DNA from: Clostridiaceae bacterium
Lineage (GTDB): Bacteria; Bacillota; Clostridia; UBA1212; DUPL01
DNA length: 13,680 nucleotides
Reading direction: 5' to 3'
Assembly: GCA_012522035.1 (NCBI GenBank)
Contig: JAAYLF010000107.1
Coordinates: forward strand, 1 to 13,680
Shown here piece after piece: positions 1 to 6,556 of this stretch. The notes beneath the pieces were generated by a model, which was not told the DNA's origin, made no database searches, and saw nothing but the letters and a program-made list of their open reading frames with translations. Positions within the stretch are counted from its first letter, which is position 1, and every line of letters begins with the position of its first letter. The translations under genes and the position numbers were made by a program.

Positions 1-56
1 AATAAATATAACATCTGCTCAAAGTTATCATTAAATATTTCTTGCAATATGTTCAT
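1..56 (-). CDS. Possible 5' end of a gene running off the left edge (unidentified)
   Basis: On the minus strand an ATG at 56-54 opens a frame that stays open to the window edge (18 codons, beginning MNILQEIFND and rich in N, E, F and L). I do not recognise the product. No Shine-Dalgarno sequence precedes the ATG. A perfect TATAAT (68-63) lies so close that a transcript from it would start at about the ATG, so it would be leaderless or the true start lies elsewhere. The adjacent hairpin block would fit the end of an insertion sequence, but that is inference. The frame could also be chance. Confidence 0.3.
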   Translation of the reverse strand, partial: MNILQEIFNDNFEQMLYL

Positions 57-80
57 GTTGTTATTATAAGACAAACAGTA

Positions 81-103
81 AAAAAAAGGAACACCCTAGT
101 TCC
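81..103 (-). terminator. Terminator-like hairpin, minus strand
   Basis: Read on the minus strand: GGAAC (103-99), a 6-nt loop, GTTCC (92-88), then seven T (87-81). It uses bases that also belong to the larger stem at 94-125, so the two folds are mutually exclusive. Confidence 0.4.
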
Positions 104-125
104 CCTCAAGATTGAGGGGCTAGGG
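94..125. repeat. Long imperfect inverted repeat / stem-loop
   Basis: CCCTAG (94-99) pairs with CTAGGG (120-125). After a 2-nt bulge (100-101), CCCCTCA (102-108) pairs with TGAGGGG (113-119), leaving a 4-nt loop: 13 base pairs in all. It sits between a plus-strand and a minus-strand terminator-like hairpin. It could be a palindromic mobile repeat, the subterminal hairpin of an insertion sequence, or part of a composite terminator. Confidence 0.6.
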
Positions 126-133
126 GACCTGAT

Positions 134-154
134 GTGTCGGAGACACTTTTTTTT
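134..154 (+). terminator. Rho-independent terminator, plus strand
   Basis: GTGTC (134-138), loop GGA, GACAC (142-146), then eight T (147-154). It would stop transcripts entering from the left before tlp. Confidence 0.6.
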
Positions 155-228
155 GTCATAATCTTTCACAAATATTTTTTTCTCATCCTGAAAAAATATT
201 AAAAGAACAAGCAAAAGGAGGGGATGAG

Positions 229-465
229 ATGTCAAAGAAGAAGCCAAAACCGGATGACAGAAGTGATAATGTGGAAAAAATCCAGTACATCATTAACAGA
301 ACAATACAAAACATGGAGCTTGCTGATGAATTGATTGCAAAAACCTCCGACGAGAATCTGAAACAGTTACTTATTGAGAAGAATGAAAGAAGGCGTCAGG
401 CCCTTGATGGCATGAGAGAGGAAATCAGGGATGAGGCTTTGGCTCGGGAAAGAGGAGAAACTTGA
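229..465 (+). CDS. tlp: Small acid-soluble spore protein, Tlp family
   Basis: A 78-residue Tlp (thioredoxin-like protein) of the spore core. In Bacillus and Clostridium relatives Tlp is a minor small acid-soluble protein made in the forespore; its exact role is not settled. The sequence shows the family landmarks: KPDDRSDNVEKIQ near the N-terminus, a helical middle with NTIQNME-like spacing, the KNERR motif around residues 51-55, and the R-x-E-I-x-D-E-A ending. Length and charge are normal for the family. The start is fixed by a strong AAAGGAGGGG site at 214-223, just upstream of the ATG. The gene is flanked by terminators on both sides, so it is probably a single-gene unit. I could not identify a convincing forespore (sigma-G) promoter in the 75 bases upstream. 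Its presence points to an endospore former. Confidence 0.94.
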   Translation: MSKKKPKPDDRSDNVEKIQYIINRTIQNMELADELIAKTSDENLKQLLIEKNERRRQALDGMREEIRDEALARERGET

Positions 466-473
466 TATAAATA

Positions 474-506
474 AAAAAACCGTATCTCTTGGAGATATGG
501 TTTTTT
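474..506. terminator. Bidirectional terminator between tlp and the GGDEF gene
   Basis: A(6)-CC-G-TATCTC (474-488) pairs with GAGATA-T-GG-T(6) (492-506), with one G-T wobble and a 3-nt loop. The flanking A and T runs make it work on both strands. It lies 8 nt after the tlp stop and ends 1 nt before the stop codon of the convergent gene. Confidence 0.85.
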
Positions 507-507
507 A

Positions 508-1824
508 CTATGAGATTACTTTTGACTTTTTTGCTTCATACATTTTCCTGTCTGCCTGGCTCAAAGCTTTTAATATGTCGTTTCTAGATTTGATTTCCTG
601 AATTCCATAGGATATGGATATTTCAAACGGAACAGTATCAAATTTTTTTAATTTTTCACAAACCCTGTACATGATGTCCTCGGCTTGTGCCTCGCTGCAT
701 TCATTCAATAAAAGCATGAACTCGTCTCCTCCATATCGAATTACGTAATCTGTTGTACGGCCACAGGCAAACAAAACCGAACCCACAATTCTTATTGCCT
801 CATCTCCGCTTAAATGTCCGCAAGATTCGTTGATCTGTTTGAAGCGGTCCACATCCAAAAGCACCATTGAGTAGTGGAATTTGCTTTTTGGATCGCCCTT
901 TGACTCCTTCTTGATCCATTCTTCAAAAAAGCGTCTTGAATATGCGCCTGAGAGAGGATCCCGCATTGAATCCTTTGTGTACCGCTCCTTCCTTTTTTCG
1001 CTAATTGCAATCATTCTTCCTGCTTTTTTCACCACAAGGAAGTTTGTAAGGAGAGCTACCAACATTAAGGTGGCTGTAATACCAATGAAAAAGTATACGG
1101 CAATACTTCGCAGTGGTTTGTAAAGAGTTGCATTGCTAGCTGCTATGTACAGGTAATACTCCATACCCGATATCTCTTCCAGGTATATAACTCCGTGTTT
1201 GTCATGAAACAAAGACTTGCTGCTTGTCTGGTAAATTGCTTTGTTGCCAACAAATCTTTTTATTTCTTCAGGACTGGATATTTTCGCTGGGTGTATTCGG
1301 TTTTTTAACAGGTCAGTCAGGTCGAAAATAGCAATGTCAAAGCCAATCTGCTTGCTGTCTGAGTAAATAGGGGAATAAACCTTGAAGTAGGTGTGATCGT
1401 CTATATAAAGAAAGTCATTGTCAGGTGAAATGTCATAATCTGTTCCGTCATTGTAGGAGCAAACAACGTCATTGCCGAGATGCCTGACGGCACTTGTCAA
1501 CCTGTCAATTTTATCTGCCAGATTTCTATATATTTGCTCCAGTTTTTCTTTTAAGGTCTCAAGGGATATTTTGTTTGCCTCATAGTCTTCTATCTGAGTA
1601 AGCATGGCATGATCGCTGGATAGAAAAGCTGCGTCTTTTTCACAGTCTTCCAAGGCATGGTTAACTATTTTGCCATAATCCTGCGAGGATTGCCAAAAGG
1701 AATCATTAAAGATGACAGCCAGTTCATTATGAACAGGCAGATATACAAAAATGTAGATAAGAACTATCGTGCCTACTACAAAAGCCAATAGCAGGAATTT
1801 AAACTTTTTTAGTTTTCTTTGCAT
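508..1824 (-). CDS. Membrane-bound diguanylate cyclase (GGDEF domain) with extracytoplasmic sensor
   Basis: A 438-residue protein predicted to make cyclic di-GMP from two GTP. Layout: membrane segment at about 9-29, an extracytoplasmic region at about 31-240 of no recognised family (possibly a Cache-like sensor), a second membrane segment at about 241-265, and a cytoplasmic GGDEF domain at about 285-436. The active-site loop is intact (RYGGDEF, G365-F369), as are the metal-binding DVD (324-326) and DRFKQIN. The allosteric inhibitory I-site RxxD is present as RTTD (356-359), five residues before GGDEF, so feedback inhibition is expected. There is no EAL or HD-GYP partner. The gene starts 24 nt after the S9 peptidase stop, so the two are probably co-transcribed. 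The AAGGAG site (1845-1840) is about 15 nt from the ATG, longer than ideal, but no other in-frame start lies between it and the upstream stop. Confidence 0.93.
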   Translation of the reverse strand: MQRKLKKFKFLLLAFVVGTIVLIYIFVYLPVHNELAVIFNDSFWQSSQDYGKIVNHALEDCEKDAAFLSSDHAMLTQIEDYEANKISLETLKEKLEQIYRNLADKIDRLTSAVRHLGNDVVCSYNDGTDYDISPDNDFLYIDDHTYFKVYSPIYSDSKQIGFDIAIFDLTDLLKNRIHPAKISSPEEIKRFVGNKAIYQTSSKSLFHDKHGVIYLEEISGMEYYLYIAASNATLYKPLRSIAVYFFIGITATLMLVALLTNFLVVKKAGRMIAISEKRKERYTKDSMRDPLSGAYSRRFFEEWIKKESKGDPKSKFHYSMVLLDVDRFKQINESCGHLSGDEAIRIVGSVLFACGRTTDYVIRYGGDEFMLLLNECSEAQAEDIMYRVCEKLKKFDTVPFEISISYGIQEIKSRNDILKALSQADRKMYEAKKSKVIS

Positions 1825-1848
1825 TTCTGCACTATCAAACTCCTTGTG

Positions 1849-3159
1849 CTAGTTAATATTTTTGCTCAAAAACTCAATAAGATGACTTATTATCAATTCA
1901 CGACTGCTAATATTCTCTGGGAAATGGCCATCTTCTGTGAGATACAGGCTTTCTGGCGTATTGCCATTAGCAGACAATTCAAGTATTGCCCTTATACTCT
2001 GCGAAGGATATACAACCTCATCCTGTCCTGAGTATATAATCAATACGGGTGCCTTGATTCTGTCCACATATGTGGAAGGTGACAAAACTGTTGCAAGTTC
2101 GGTGCCAGGAACAGGAGCAAATCTTTTGTACCAGACAGGAAGTTCTTCTTCCTCAGCCAGCTCGTTGCCCAAATCCGTCCAATCCCACACACCCATCATG
2201 GAAATCACAGACTTGTATATGCTAGGATAAACTCCAGCCTGATAAAGGGCGGAAAATCCTCCGTAGGAATGGCCCATTATGCTTATATTCTTGCTGTCTG
2301 CAATGCCGGTTTCTATTGCCCAGTCCACAGCCTCGCGGATGTCCTTCTGAGGCAATAGAAGGTCCTTGGCCGCATAATCTATATACTCGATACCATAACC
2401 GGTGGACATTCTGCTGTTTACTGAAAGAACTGCGTATCCTGCGTCTGATGCAATGATGGTTTCCACAGAAGGTGTCCAGCCAAACCTGGATGAGGAACCG
2501 CTGTGTACATTTACCATCAAAGGAAGATTTTCTGGTGTTTTTCCCTTTGGCAGGGTTAGATAGCCATATACTGTTTCTCCATCGGAAGCCTTGAAAGATA
2601 CTGGCAGGGTAATTCCCACAGATTCAGGATCAATTTGTGGGGAAGCCAAAACTTTGGAAGTCCTGGTTTTTGTGTTGTAAAGGTAATATGTTCCAAGGTC
2701 CCGGTTGTCTCTGTGCATTAGCACCATATAGTTAAGGTCAAAAGAGACGGTAACCGGGAAAGTATTGGTATCAAAATCTTCCCTTACATTTGCCATTATC
2801 TTTTCAAACTCATCGTCCAGGGTTACAAGACGGGGCTTGTCGTCGATATATATGGTGGAAAGCAGTTTCTTTGTTACAGGGTGAAAAATGTCTGTAGTGA
2901 CAAAGCCAATGCTGAGTGCAATGACTGTATCCACTATGTCCGCATACCTGTTTTTATACACCACCTGCCTTGATTCTGACTCAGGATCAACTTCATAGAT
3001 GGTTATGTAGTTGTCGTAAAAGTTTGTTTTTACAAACAGTTTTGTATTGTCTTCCGAAAAACCTATAATTTCATATCTTTTGTTGGTGCTAAGGTCAAAT
3101 TCAACAATCTTCCTAAAATCATCATTTTCATTGTCCCTATAGAGGCTGTATTTGTCCAC
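1849..3159 (-). CDS. C-terminal fragment of the interrupted S9 peptidase (propeller remainder and catalytic domain)
   Basis: A 436-residue open frame from a GTG at 3159. The coding sequence really continues upstream to the TAG at 3220, and the 20 intervening codons read as ordinary propeller sequence. The N-terminal half is beta-rich with repeated D-x-x-T/E patterns. From about residue 185 it is a prolyl-oligopeptidase-type alpha/beta hydrolase: oxyanion/HG region MVNVHSGSSS (about 215-224), nucleophile Ser298 in GHSYGG, acid Asp380, base His412. Closest known class is S9C-like acylaminoacyl/dipeptidyl peptidases; substrate is unknown. No Shine-Dalgarno sequence precedes the GTG, so independent translation is doubtful. 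The stop is TAG. Confidence 0.7.
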   Translation of the reverse strand: MDKYSLYRDNENDDFRKIVEFDLSTNKRYEIIGFSEDNTKLFVKTNFYDNYITIYEVDPESESRQVVYKNRYADIVDTVIALSIGFVTTDIFHPVTKKLLSTIYIDDKPRLVTLDDEFEKIMANVREDFDTNTFPVTVSFDLNYMVLMHRDNRDLGTYYLYNTKTRTSKVLASPQIDPESVGITLPVSFKASDGETVYGYLTLPKGKTPENLPLMVNVHSGSSSRFGWTPSVETIIASDAGYAVLSVNSRMSTGYGIEYIDYAAKDLLLPQKDIREAVDWAIETGIADSKNISIMGHSYGGFSALYQAGVYPSIYKSVISMMGVWDWTDLGNELAEEEELPVWYKRFAPVPGTELATVLSPSTYVDRIKAPVLIIYSGQDEVVYPSQSIRAILELSANGNTPESLYLTEDGHFPENISSRELIISHLIEFLSKNIN

Positions 3160-3219
3160 AACATAGCCAGGTTTAAGATAGTCTTTTACCTGGACTGCTC
3201 TTAAAACGCCATTGTTGTC

Positions 3220-3933
3220 CTAAATATTTAGAACCTTCATGTTGTCATTTTCCGGATAGGTTTCCCTCTCCGGTTCCTCCGGCTTGGTTATCACTGAGAA
3301 CGAACCGTCCTGAGTGTTTAGTGCGTTCAATGCACCTCCCTCGTCATTGTACCAGAGTATTCTGCCATCTTCAGAGAATACAAAATCAGAAGCAGTGAAA
3401 TAGTAGTGCAATGCATTAATTTCCTTTTTGCTTGTGTCGTTTTCCAGCGTGTTGTACCATGCTCTCCTTGTGTTGACTATCAGGTAGCAAGCTTCGCTGG
3501 CAGACAATTTGTTGTTTTCATGCAGGGACTTGTCCTTGTCGGTTATTATCTCAAGCCTTTTGGCAATTTCTAAAAGGTCCGTGTTTTTTGGAATTCTCAC
3601 ACCAGCTATTCCAAACAATATTTCCAGAGCATCGTTCCTTCTCAGTGCTTCTTTTTCAATGCTTTTAACATATCCTTGTTTTAACGCTACTTTGCTTGCG
3701 TCTTCTCCATGTTCAAATGTAAGATAGGGTATGGCTGTATCCAAAAATACAGACATGTCCACCTGGGCTGTGGGTGAAAGCTTGCCCAGCTGGGTATCAG
3801 CTATTTGTTCCATGGCTTTTAAATATTGTATGTTTTCAGCCTCTGCAGGTTTTCTGGGAAAAAATATGGCGACTGTCAGCAGTATCAGCATCGATATTGT
3901 AGATATTATCAAGAGGCCTTTCTTATTCTCCAT
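3220..3933 (-). CDS. N-terminal fragment of the interrupted S9 peptidase (membrane anchor, start of propeller)
   Basis: A 237-residue product if translation stops at the TAG. Residues 6-25 form one strongly hydrophobic segment after MENKK, so it would be a signal anchor with the rest outside. Residues 80-160 contain two stretches resembling weak SLH repeats (GYV...RRNDALEIL and LEII...NKLSASEACYLI). From about 183 (DFVFSEDGRILWYND) it has the repeat character of a beta-propeller blade. The start is supported by AAGGAG at 3951-3946, 12 nt before the ATG. On its own this fragment lacks all catalytic residues. Confidence 0.7.
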   Translation of the reverse strand: MENKKGLLIISTISMLILLTVAIFFPRKPAEAENIQYLKAMEQIADTQLGKLSPTAQVDMSVFLDTAIPYLTFEHGEDASKVALKQGYVKSIEKEALRRNDALEILFGIAGVRIPKNTDLLEIAKRLEIITDKDKSLHENNKLSASEACYLIVNTRRAWYNTLENDTSKKEINALHYYFTASDFVFSEDGRILWYNDEGGALNALNTQDGSFSVITKPEEPERETYPENDNMKVLNI

Positions 3934-3993
3934 AACTCAAACTTACTCCTTAAGTTAAAAATAACATCGTTCATAGAAGCATGTTCGCTAATA

Positions 3994-4002
3994 ATTATAT
4001 CA
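3994..4002 (-). promoter_or_regulatory. Extended -10 promoter for the S9 peptidase / GGDEF unit
   Basis: Reading the minus strand gives TGA-TATAAT, an extended -10 element with a perfect hexamer. There is no good -35 hexamer at 16-18 nt, which is common for extended -10 promoters. It would give a leader of about 55 nt before the ATG at 3933. Confidence 0.5.
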
Positions 4003-4055
4003 CAATTATTTATTTTTGCATTGTTTAATTATTTTTATGGCAAATTATCAGAATG

Positions 4056-4083
4056 TTGAAATTTTTAATCAATTTAATATAAT
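4056..4083 (+). promoter_or_regulatory. Sigma-A promoter of the SPFH-like gene
   Basis: TTGAAA (4056-4061), 16-nt spacer, TATAAT (4078-4083). It lies 29 nt before the ATG at 4113, leaving a short leader that contains the GGGGAGGTG ribosome binding site. Confidence 0.7.
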
Positions 4084-4112
4084 GAAAGATAAGGTTCGGG
4101 GAGGTGCGGAAA

Positions 4113-4844
4113 ATGAAGATTAAAAAGACTCTGTACAAACTTTTAGGTGATACAATAGAGTATAAAGACTTGGGAGACAACTTTATCCTGTTTAAACACA
4201 ACAAACCCGGAACATACATTAGAAAGGGAGCAAAAATCCGCGTCCGGAAAGACCAAAGTGTTTTTATAGTCAAAGATAATGTGTTGTATTCTGTTCTGAG
4301 ACCAGGTACATATTATCTTTTGCCCGATGTATTCCCTGAACTGAAAGATTTTTTTGAAAAAGGACTAAAATCTGTTGTAGACGTAGACCTCTATATGCTG
4401 AATCAAAAACCTTTTGCAAACAAGTCCTGGTCCAACAAGGAGGCAGTTACAATAAAGGACAAGGAATTGAAACATGTTCAAATAAGAGCTTTTGGTACAT
4501 ATTCATTTAGAATAGAAGACGCGTACAAGTTTGTATCCGAAATTTTCATAAACAAGAGGAAATATTTTACCTGCAACATTCTGGTGTGTTTGGGAGGGTA
4601 TGTGGCAAAAGCTGTGGCAGAAAGCATGCAGGAAGCAAAACCGGATATTGCTGAAATCATTGACTCATATAAAACATTTGAAAGCGCTGCCCTGAAAAAA
4701 CTCAAAAAGGAAGGTTTGTCTATAGGTGTGGATTTTATCGATGTGTGCATAGACAATCTGTCCGTACCTATGGTGGTCCAGCAGTTCATTGAGGACATGA
4801 AGTGGAGAGATATTGAGTCAAGGTATAAAGAGACCGAAGCATAA
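4113..4844 (+). CDS. SPFH / YdjI-like (virion-core-protein-like) domain protein
   Basis: A 243-residue cytoplasmic-looking protein. The pattern matches the bacterial SPFH-domain family that includes Bacillus YdjI: a beta-rich start with V-x-x-x-Q-S-V-F-I-V-K-D (about 43-54), a PGTYYL turn (64-69), VDLYMLN (91-97), the hallmark V-x-I-R-A-F-G-T-Y-S-F-R-I (about 122-134), and a helical C-terminal half with the late GVDFIDVCIDNLSVP strand. YdjI-like proteins usually carry an extra C-terminal zinc ribbon; none is present here. SPFH proteins form membrane-associated oligomeric scaffolds, so a role in membrane organisation or stress is plausible but inferred. I chose the ATG at 4113 over the GTG at 4104 because GGGGAGG lies 7-8 nt before it and overlaps the GTG. 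It is a single-gene unit between two minus-strand operons. Confidence 0.8.
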   Translation: MKIKKTLYKLLGDTIEYKDLGDNFILFKHNKPGTYIRKGAKIRVRKDQSVFIVKDNVLYSVLRPGTYYLLPDVFPELKDFFEKGLKSVVDVDLYMLNQKPFANKSWSNKEAVTIKDKELKHVQIRAFGTYSFRIEDAYKFVSEIFINKRKYFTCNILVCLGGYVAKAVAESMQEAKPDIAEIIDSYKTFESAALKKLKKEGLSIGVDFIDVCIDNLSVPMVVQQFIEDMKWRDIESRYKETEA

Positions 4845-4846
4845 TG

Positions 4847-4870
4847 AAAGGAGGCAAAGGAGCCTCCTTT
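4847..4870 (+). terminator. Terminator after the SPFH-like gene
   Basis: A perfect 9-bp stem, AAAGGAGGC (4847-4855) with GCCTCCTTT (4862-4870), 6-nt loop, ending in four T. It begins 3 nt after the stop codon. The far end touches the stop codon of the convergent DUF4375 gene. On the minus strand it lacks a T-tract, so termination there would be weak. Confidence 0.75.
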
Positions 4871-5202
4871 TAGTTAAGAGTAGATTTCAAATGGTTTAGC
4901 ATTTTTTCGTAAAACTGAGTGTATGCACCACTGTCAAGATCATAGAATGTGCTGTCAAGCTCATCAAATTTATCGAGTTTTTCTTCCTCTGTGATATCCC
5001 TTGTATAGATATCCAAGGCTTTAGCAAGAAGGTGCGAAAAATTCCTTTCACCAACCTTTTCGAGGAAGGAAAGTGTGTCGCTGGCATATTTGCCATCAGT
5101 ATTGAAAAAGTACTGGTCAAAACCACCGTTGTTGACTTCCACAATATATTTATCAGCTATGAAAACGTTTTTCTCAGGCTCGCTCAGGCTGTCAAAACCC
5201 AT
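4870..5202 (-). CDS. DUF4375 / DMP19-like protein, probably 5'-truncated by a frameshift
   Basis: A 110-residue frame with the clear family signature EVNNGGFDQYFFNTDG (about 22-37) and LDxLDxxFYDLD-like acidic region near the C-terminus (about 83-93). These small cytoplasmic proteins have no well-defined function; the DMP19 fold was first described in a viral DNA-mimic protein, but activity should not be assumed here. The first ATG (5202) lies inside the conserved region: the 15 codons before it (KYFAIADFISSKEIE) also look like family sequence. A better start, ATG 5297, lies 3 nt after the preceding gene's stop, but it is in another frame and stops at 5249-5247. Restoring one base near 5246-5253 would give a normal protein of about 142 residues. 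It is the last gene of the L25 operon. Confidence 0.75.
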   Translation of the reverse strand: MGFDSLSEPEKNVFIADKYIVEVNNGGFDQYFFNTDGKYASDTLSFLEKVGERNFSHLLAKALDIYTRDITEEEKLDKFDELDSTFYDLDSGAYTQFYEKMLNHLKSTLN

Positions 5203-5297
5203 TTCAATCTCTTTACTGCTGATAAAATCTGCGATTGCAAAATACTTTATTCAATGCTGGTATTGTTATTTAGCAACTTTTTTATTTTCTCCGGCAT
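5203..5297 (-). other. Displaced 5' part of the DUF4375 gene (frame disrupted)
   Basis: ATG at 5297-5295 follows the upstream stop by 3 nt and has AAGGGAAG (5313-5306) before it. It reads MPEKIKKLLNNNTSIE and then TAA (5249-5247). The DUF4375 frame is open only from 5250, directly after its own TGA (5253-5251). The two frames therefore touch at a single spot, which is what a one-base deletion would give. Confidence 0.55.
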
Positions 5298-5300
5298 TTT

Positions 5301-6512
5301 TCACACTTCCCTTAGCAAAACAAGCTGACCTGGTGCCAGCCAGATATTGACCGAGTGAGCGCTCTGTCCTTCCCTATGACCTATTGGATCCGTATGGGGT
5401 CTTATTGGTATGAATCTTCCTCCCATCATGCATTTCTCCAGTCTGACTGTATCTTTGACTTTTATGGTTGCAAGAGTACTGTTTTCAACAGAGTTGCAGC
5501 AGATAATATAGTAGGTTCTGCCATCTTCATCCTTGAAGCTGGAGAAAATCAGTGGTGTTTTGTTCTCGGAAGCTACCGACAAAACATTGTCAAAAGGTGT
5601 AAACAGTTCGTTGCCACCATAGGCCTTTTCCACATGAAAGCATTTGTCAATTTTGAGCTTTGTAATTATTTCTCCGCAGTATGCGTTGAACATTCTGTTT
5701 ACTTCCGAGAGATCATAAAAGGTCTGTGTTCTTTCACCAAGGGGATTTATTGCAGCATCGCGGTAATTGTCCCAAAGGTCTGGCTGGTGAATATAGAACC
5801 AGGATACACCAGAAGCACCATGAGCAACTGATGTATTGAACTGCCACATCATATCAATCTTCGAAGGGCAGCGATAGTAGTAATGGCCAGTGGCAAGGAC
5901 TATGTTCCAATAAGGGATGTTGAGTCTTTTGGTTGCCAGATAATACTCCCTCAAGTTGTTGAAATAATCGTCGTAACCTCTTTCTCCGTCCCACATCTGG
6001 GTGTAGCAGTCATAGGAGAGAAGTTTTGCCTTGCCTTCATTCTTTACTCTGTCAAGATAAGGAGCAAGGGCGTCTGTGCCCATCCTTTCTCCAATCCAGT
6101 CGAACCAGGGAAGAAGATTTAGATATGCGGTCAACTCCGGGTTTATTTCCTGGTGAATGCGCATTGCGCACAGTGCATCGTCAATCTGATGCGCCTCAGG
6201 CTCATCGCCAATAAAAAAACCATAAACTGCTGGGTGATGGCCGTAATCTTCGTGGGCTTCTTCGGCATGACGTCTGTACTCGTCCTGTCCATTTCTGGCA
6301 AGTACATTCCAATGGGTCCTGTAGTCGCACAAAATCACCCTGATGCCAAAGTCCTGAGCTTCATCAAGAATCTTCAGCATTTTATACTTGTCGTCCCTTT
6401 TGTATGTTGGAGACATAGCGATGGTTATGCCTAAATCATGCCACGTTTCTACAAGATTAGGCACACAATTTTCCAGAGAGTTGGTGTTCCAGAAACAAAT
6501 CGGGTATTTCAT
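5301..6512 (-). CDS. Glycoside-hydrolase-like TIM-barrel protein
   Basis: A 403-residue protein without signal peptide or membrane segments, so probably cytoplasmic. Residues 1 to about 280 have the alternating pattern of a beta/alpha barrel. VYGFFIGDEPE (96-106) resembles the strand-4 end of clan-A glycoside hydrolases, where Glu104 would be the acid/base. Other barrel-like strands are AYLNLLPW (129-136), LLSYDCY (164-170) and GVSWFYIHQP (235-244). Aromatic residues are abundant, as in sugar-binding clefts. From about 290 a beta-rich C-terminal domain follows. The family and substrate are not identified; the catalytic assignment is inference. The start is firm: GGGAGG 7 nt before the ATG. 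That ribosome binding site lies in one arm of a perfect 12-bp inverted repeat, and a promoter overlaps the end of the preceding sirtuin gene, so separate control is likely. Confidence 0.65.
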   Translation of the reverse strand: MKYPICFWNTNSLENCVPNLVETWHDLGITIAMSPTYKRDDKYKMLKILDEAQDFGIRVILCDYRTHWNVLARNGQDEYRRHAEEAHEDYGHHPAVYGFFIGDEPEAHQIDDALCAMRIHQEINPELTAYLNLLPWFDWIGERMGTDALAPYLDRVKNEGKAKLLSYDCYTQMWDGERGYDDYFNNLREYYLATKRLNIPYWNIVLATGHYYYRCPSKIDMMWQFNTSVAHGASGVSWFYIHQPDLWDNYRDAAINPLGERTQTFYDLSEVNRMFNAYCGEIITKLKIDKCFHVEKAYGGNELFTPFDNVLSVASENKTPLIFSSFKDEDGRTYYIICCNSVENSTLATIKVKDTVRLEKCMMGGRFIPIRPHTDPIGHREGQSAHSVNIWLAPGQLVLLREV

Positions 6513-6517
6513 AAAAC

Positions 6518-6556
6518 GACCTCCCGTTTTTTTTACATTGTAGCAAACGGGAGGTC
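6518..6556 (-). promoter_or_regulatory. Perfect 12-bp inverted repeat sequestering a ribosome binding site
   Basis: On the minus strand GACCTCCCGTTT (6556-6545), a 15-nt loop, then AAACGGGAGGTC (6529-6518), which contains the GGGAGG site of the gene starting at 6512. The left arm begins in the sirtuin stop codon. In read-through mRNA the ribosome binding site would be fully paired. A terminator role is unlikely, because only GTTTT follows. Confidence 0.75.

Larger units (their letters stand above)
1849..3933 (-). pseudogene. S9-type serine peptidase / alpha-beta hydrolase gene interrupted by an in-frame TAG
   Basis: One continuous frame of 694 sense-or-amber codons, broken only by TAG at 3222-3220 (codon 238). 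Domain order across the stop: N-terminal membrane anchor (about 6-25), a region resembling degenerate SLH motifs (about 80-160, tentative), a beta-propeller-like segment from about 183 that continues past the stop to about 435, then an alpha/beta-hydrolase catalytic domain. The triad is intact in combined numbering: Ser556 in GHSYGG, Asp638 in SGQDE, His670 in DGHF. The propeller is split by the stop, and the downstream half has no ribosome binding site or ATG near its first possible start (GTG at 3159). This argues for a single gene of S9 prolyl-oligopeptidase type. CAG to TAG is the simplest change. Read-through, a real nonsense mutation or a base-call error all fit. It probably acts at the outer face of the membrane. 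Confidence 0.75.

Noticed and set aside
157..190. CATAATC and CATCCTG as sigma-G -10 elements for tlp
   Set aside because: Neither has a matching -35 at the right distance.
4104..4112. GTG start three codons upstream for the SPFH-like gene
   Set aside because: The GTG overlaps the ribosome binding site itself; ATG 4113 has the right spacing.
5270..5297. A AAA AAG slippery heptamer in the correct phase for programmed -1 frameshifting in the short frame before DUF4375
   Set aside because: A -1 shift there runs into TAA within four codons, so it cannot produce the DUF4375 protein; the frames only meet at 5246-5253.
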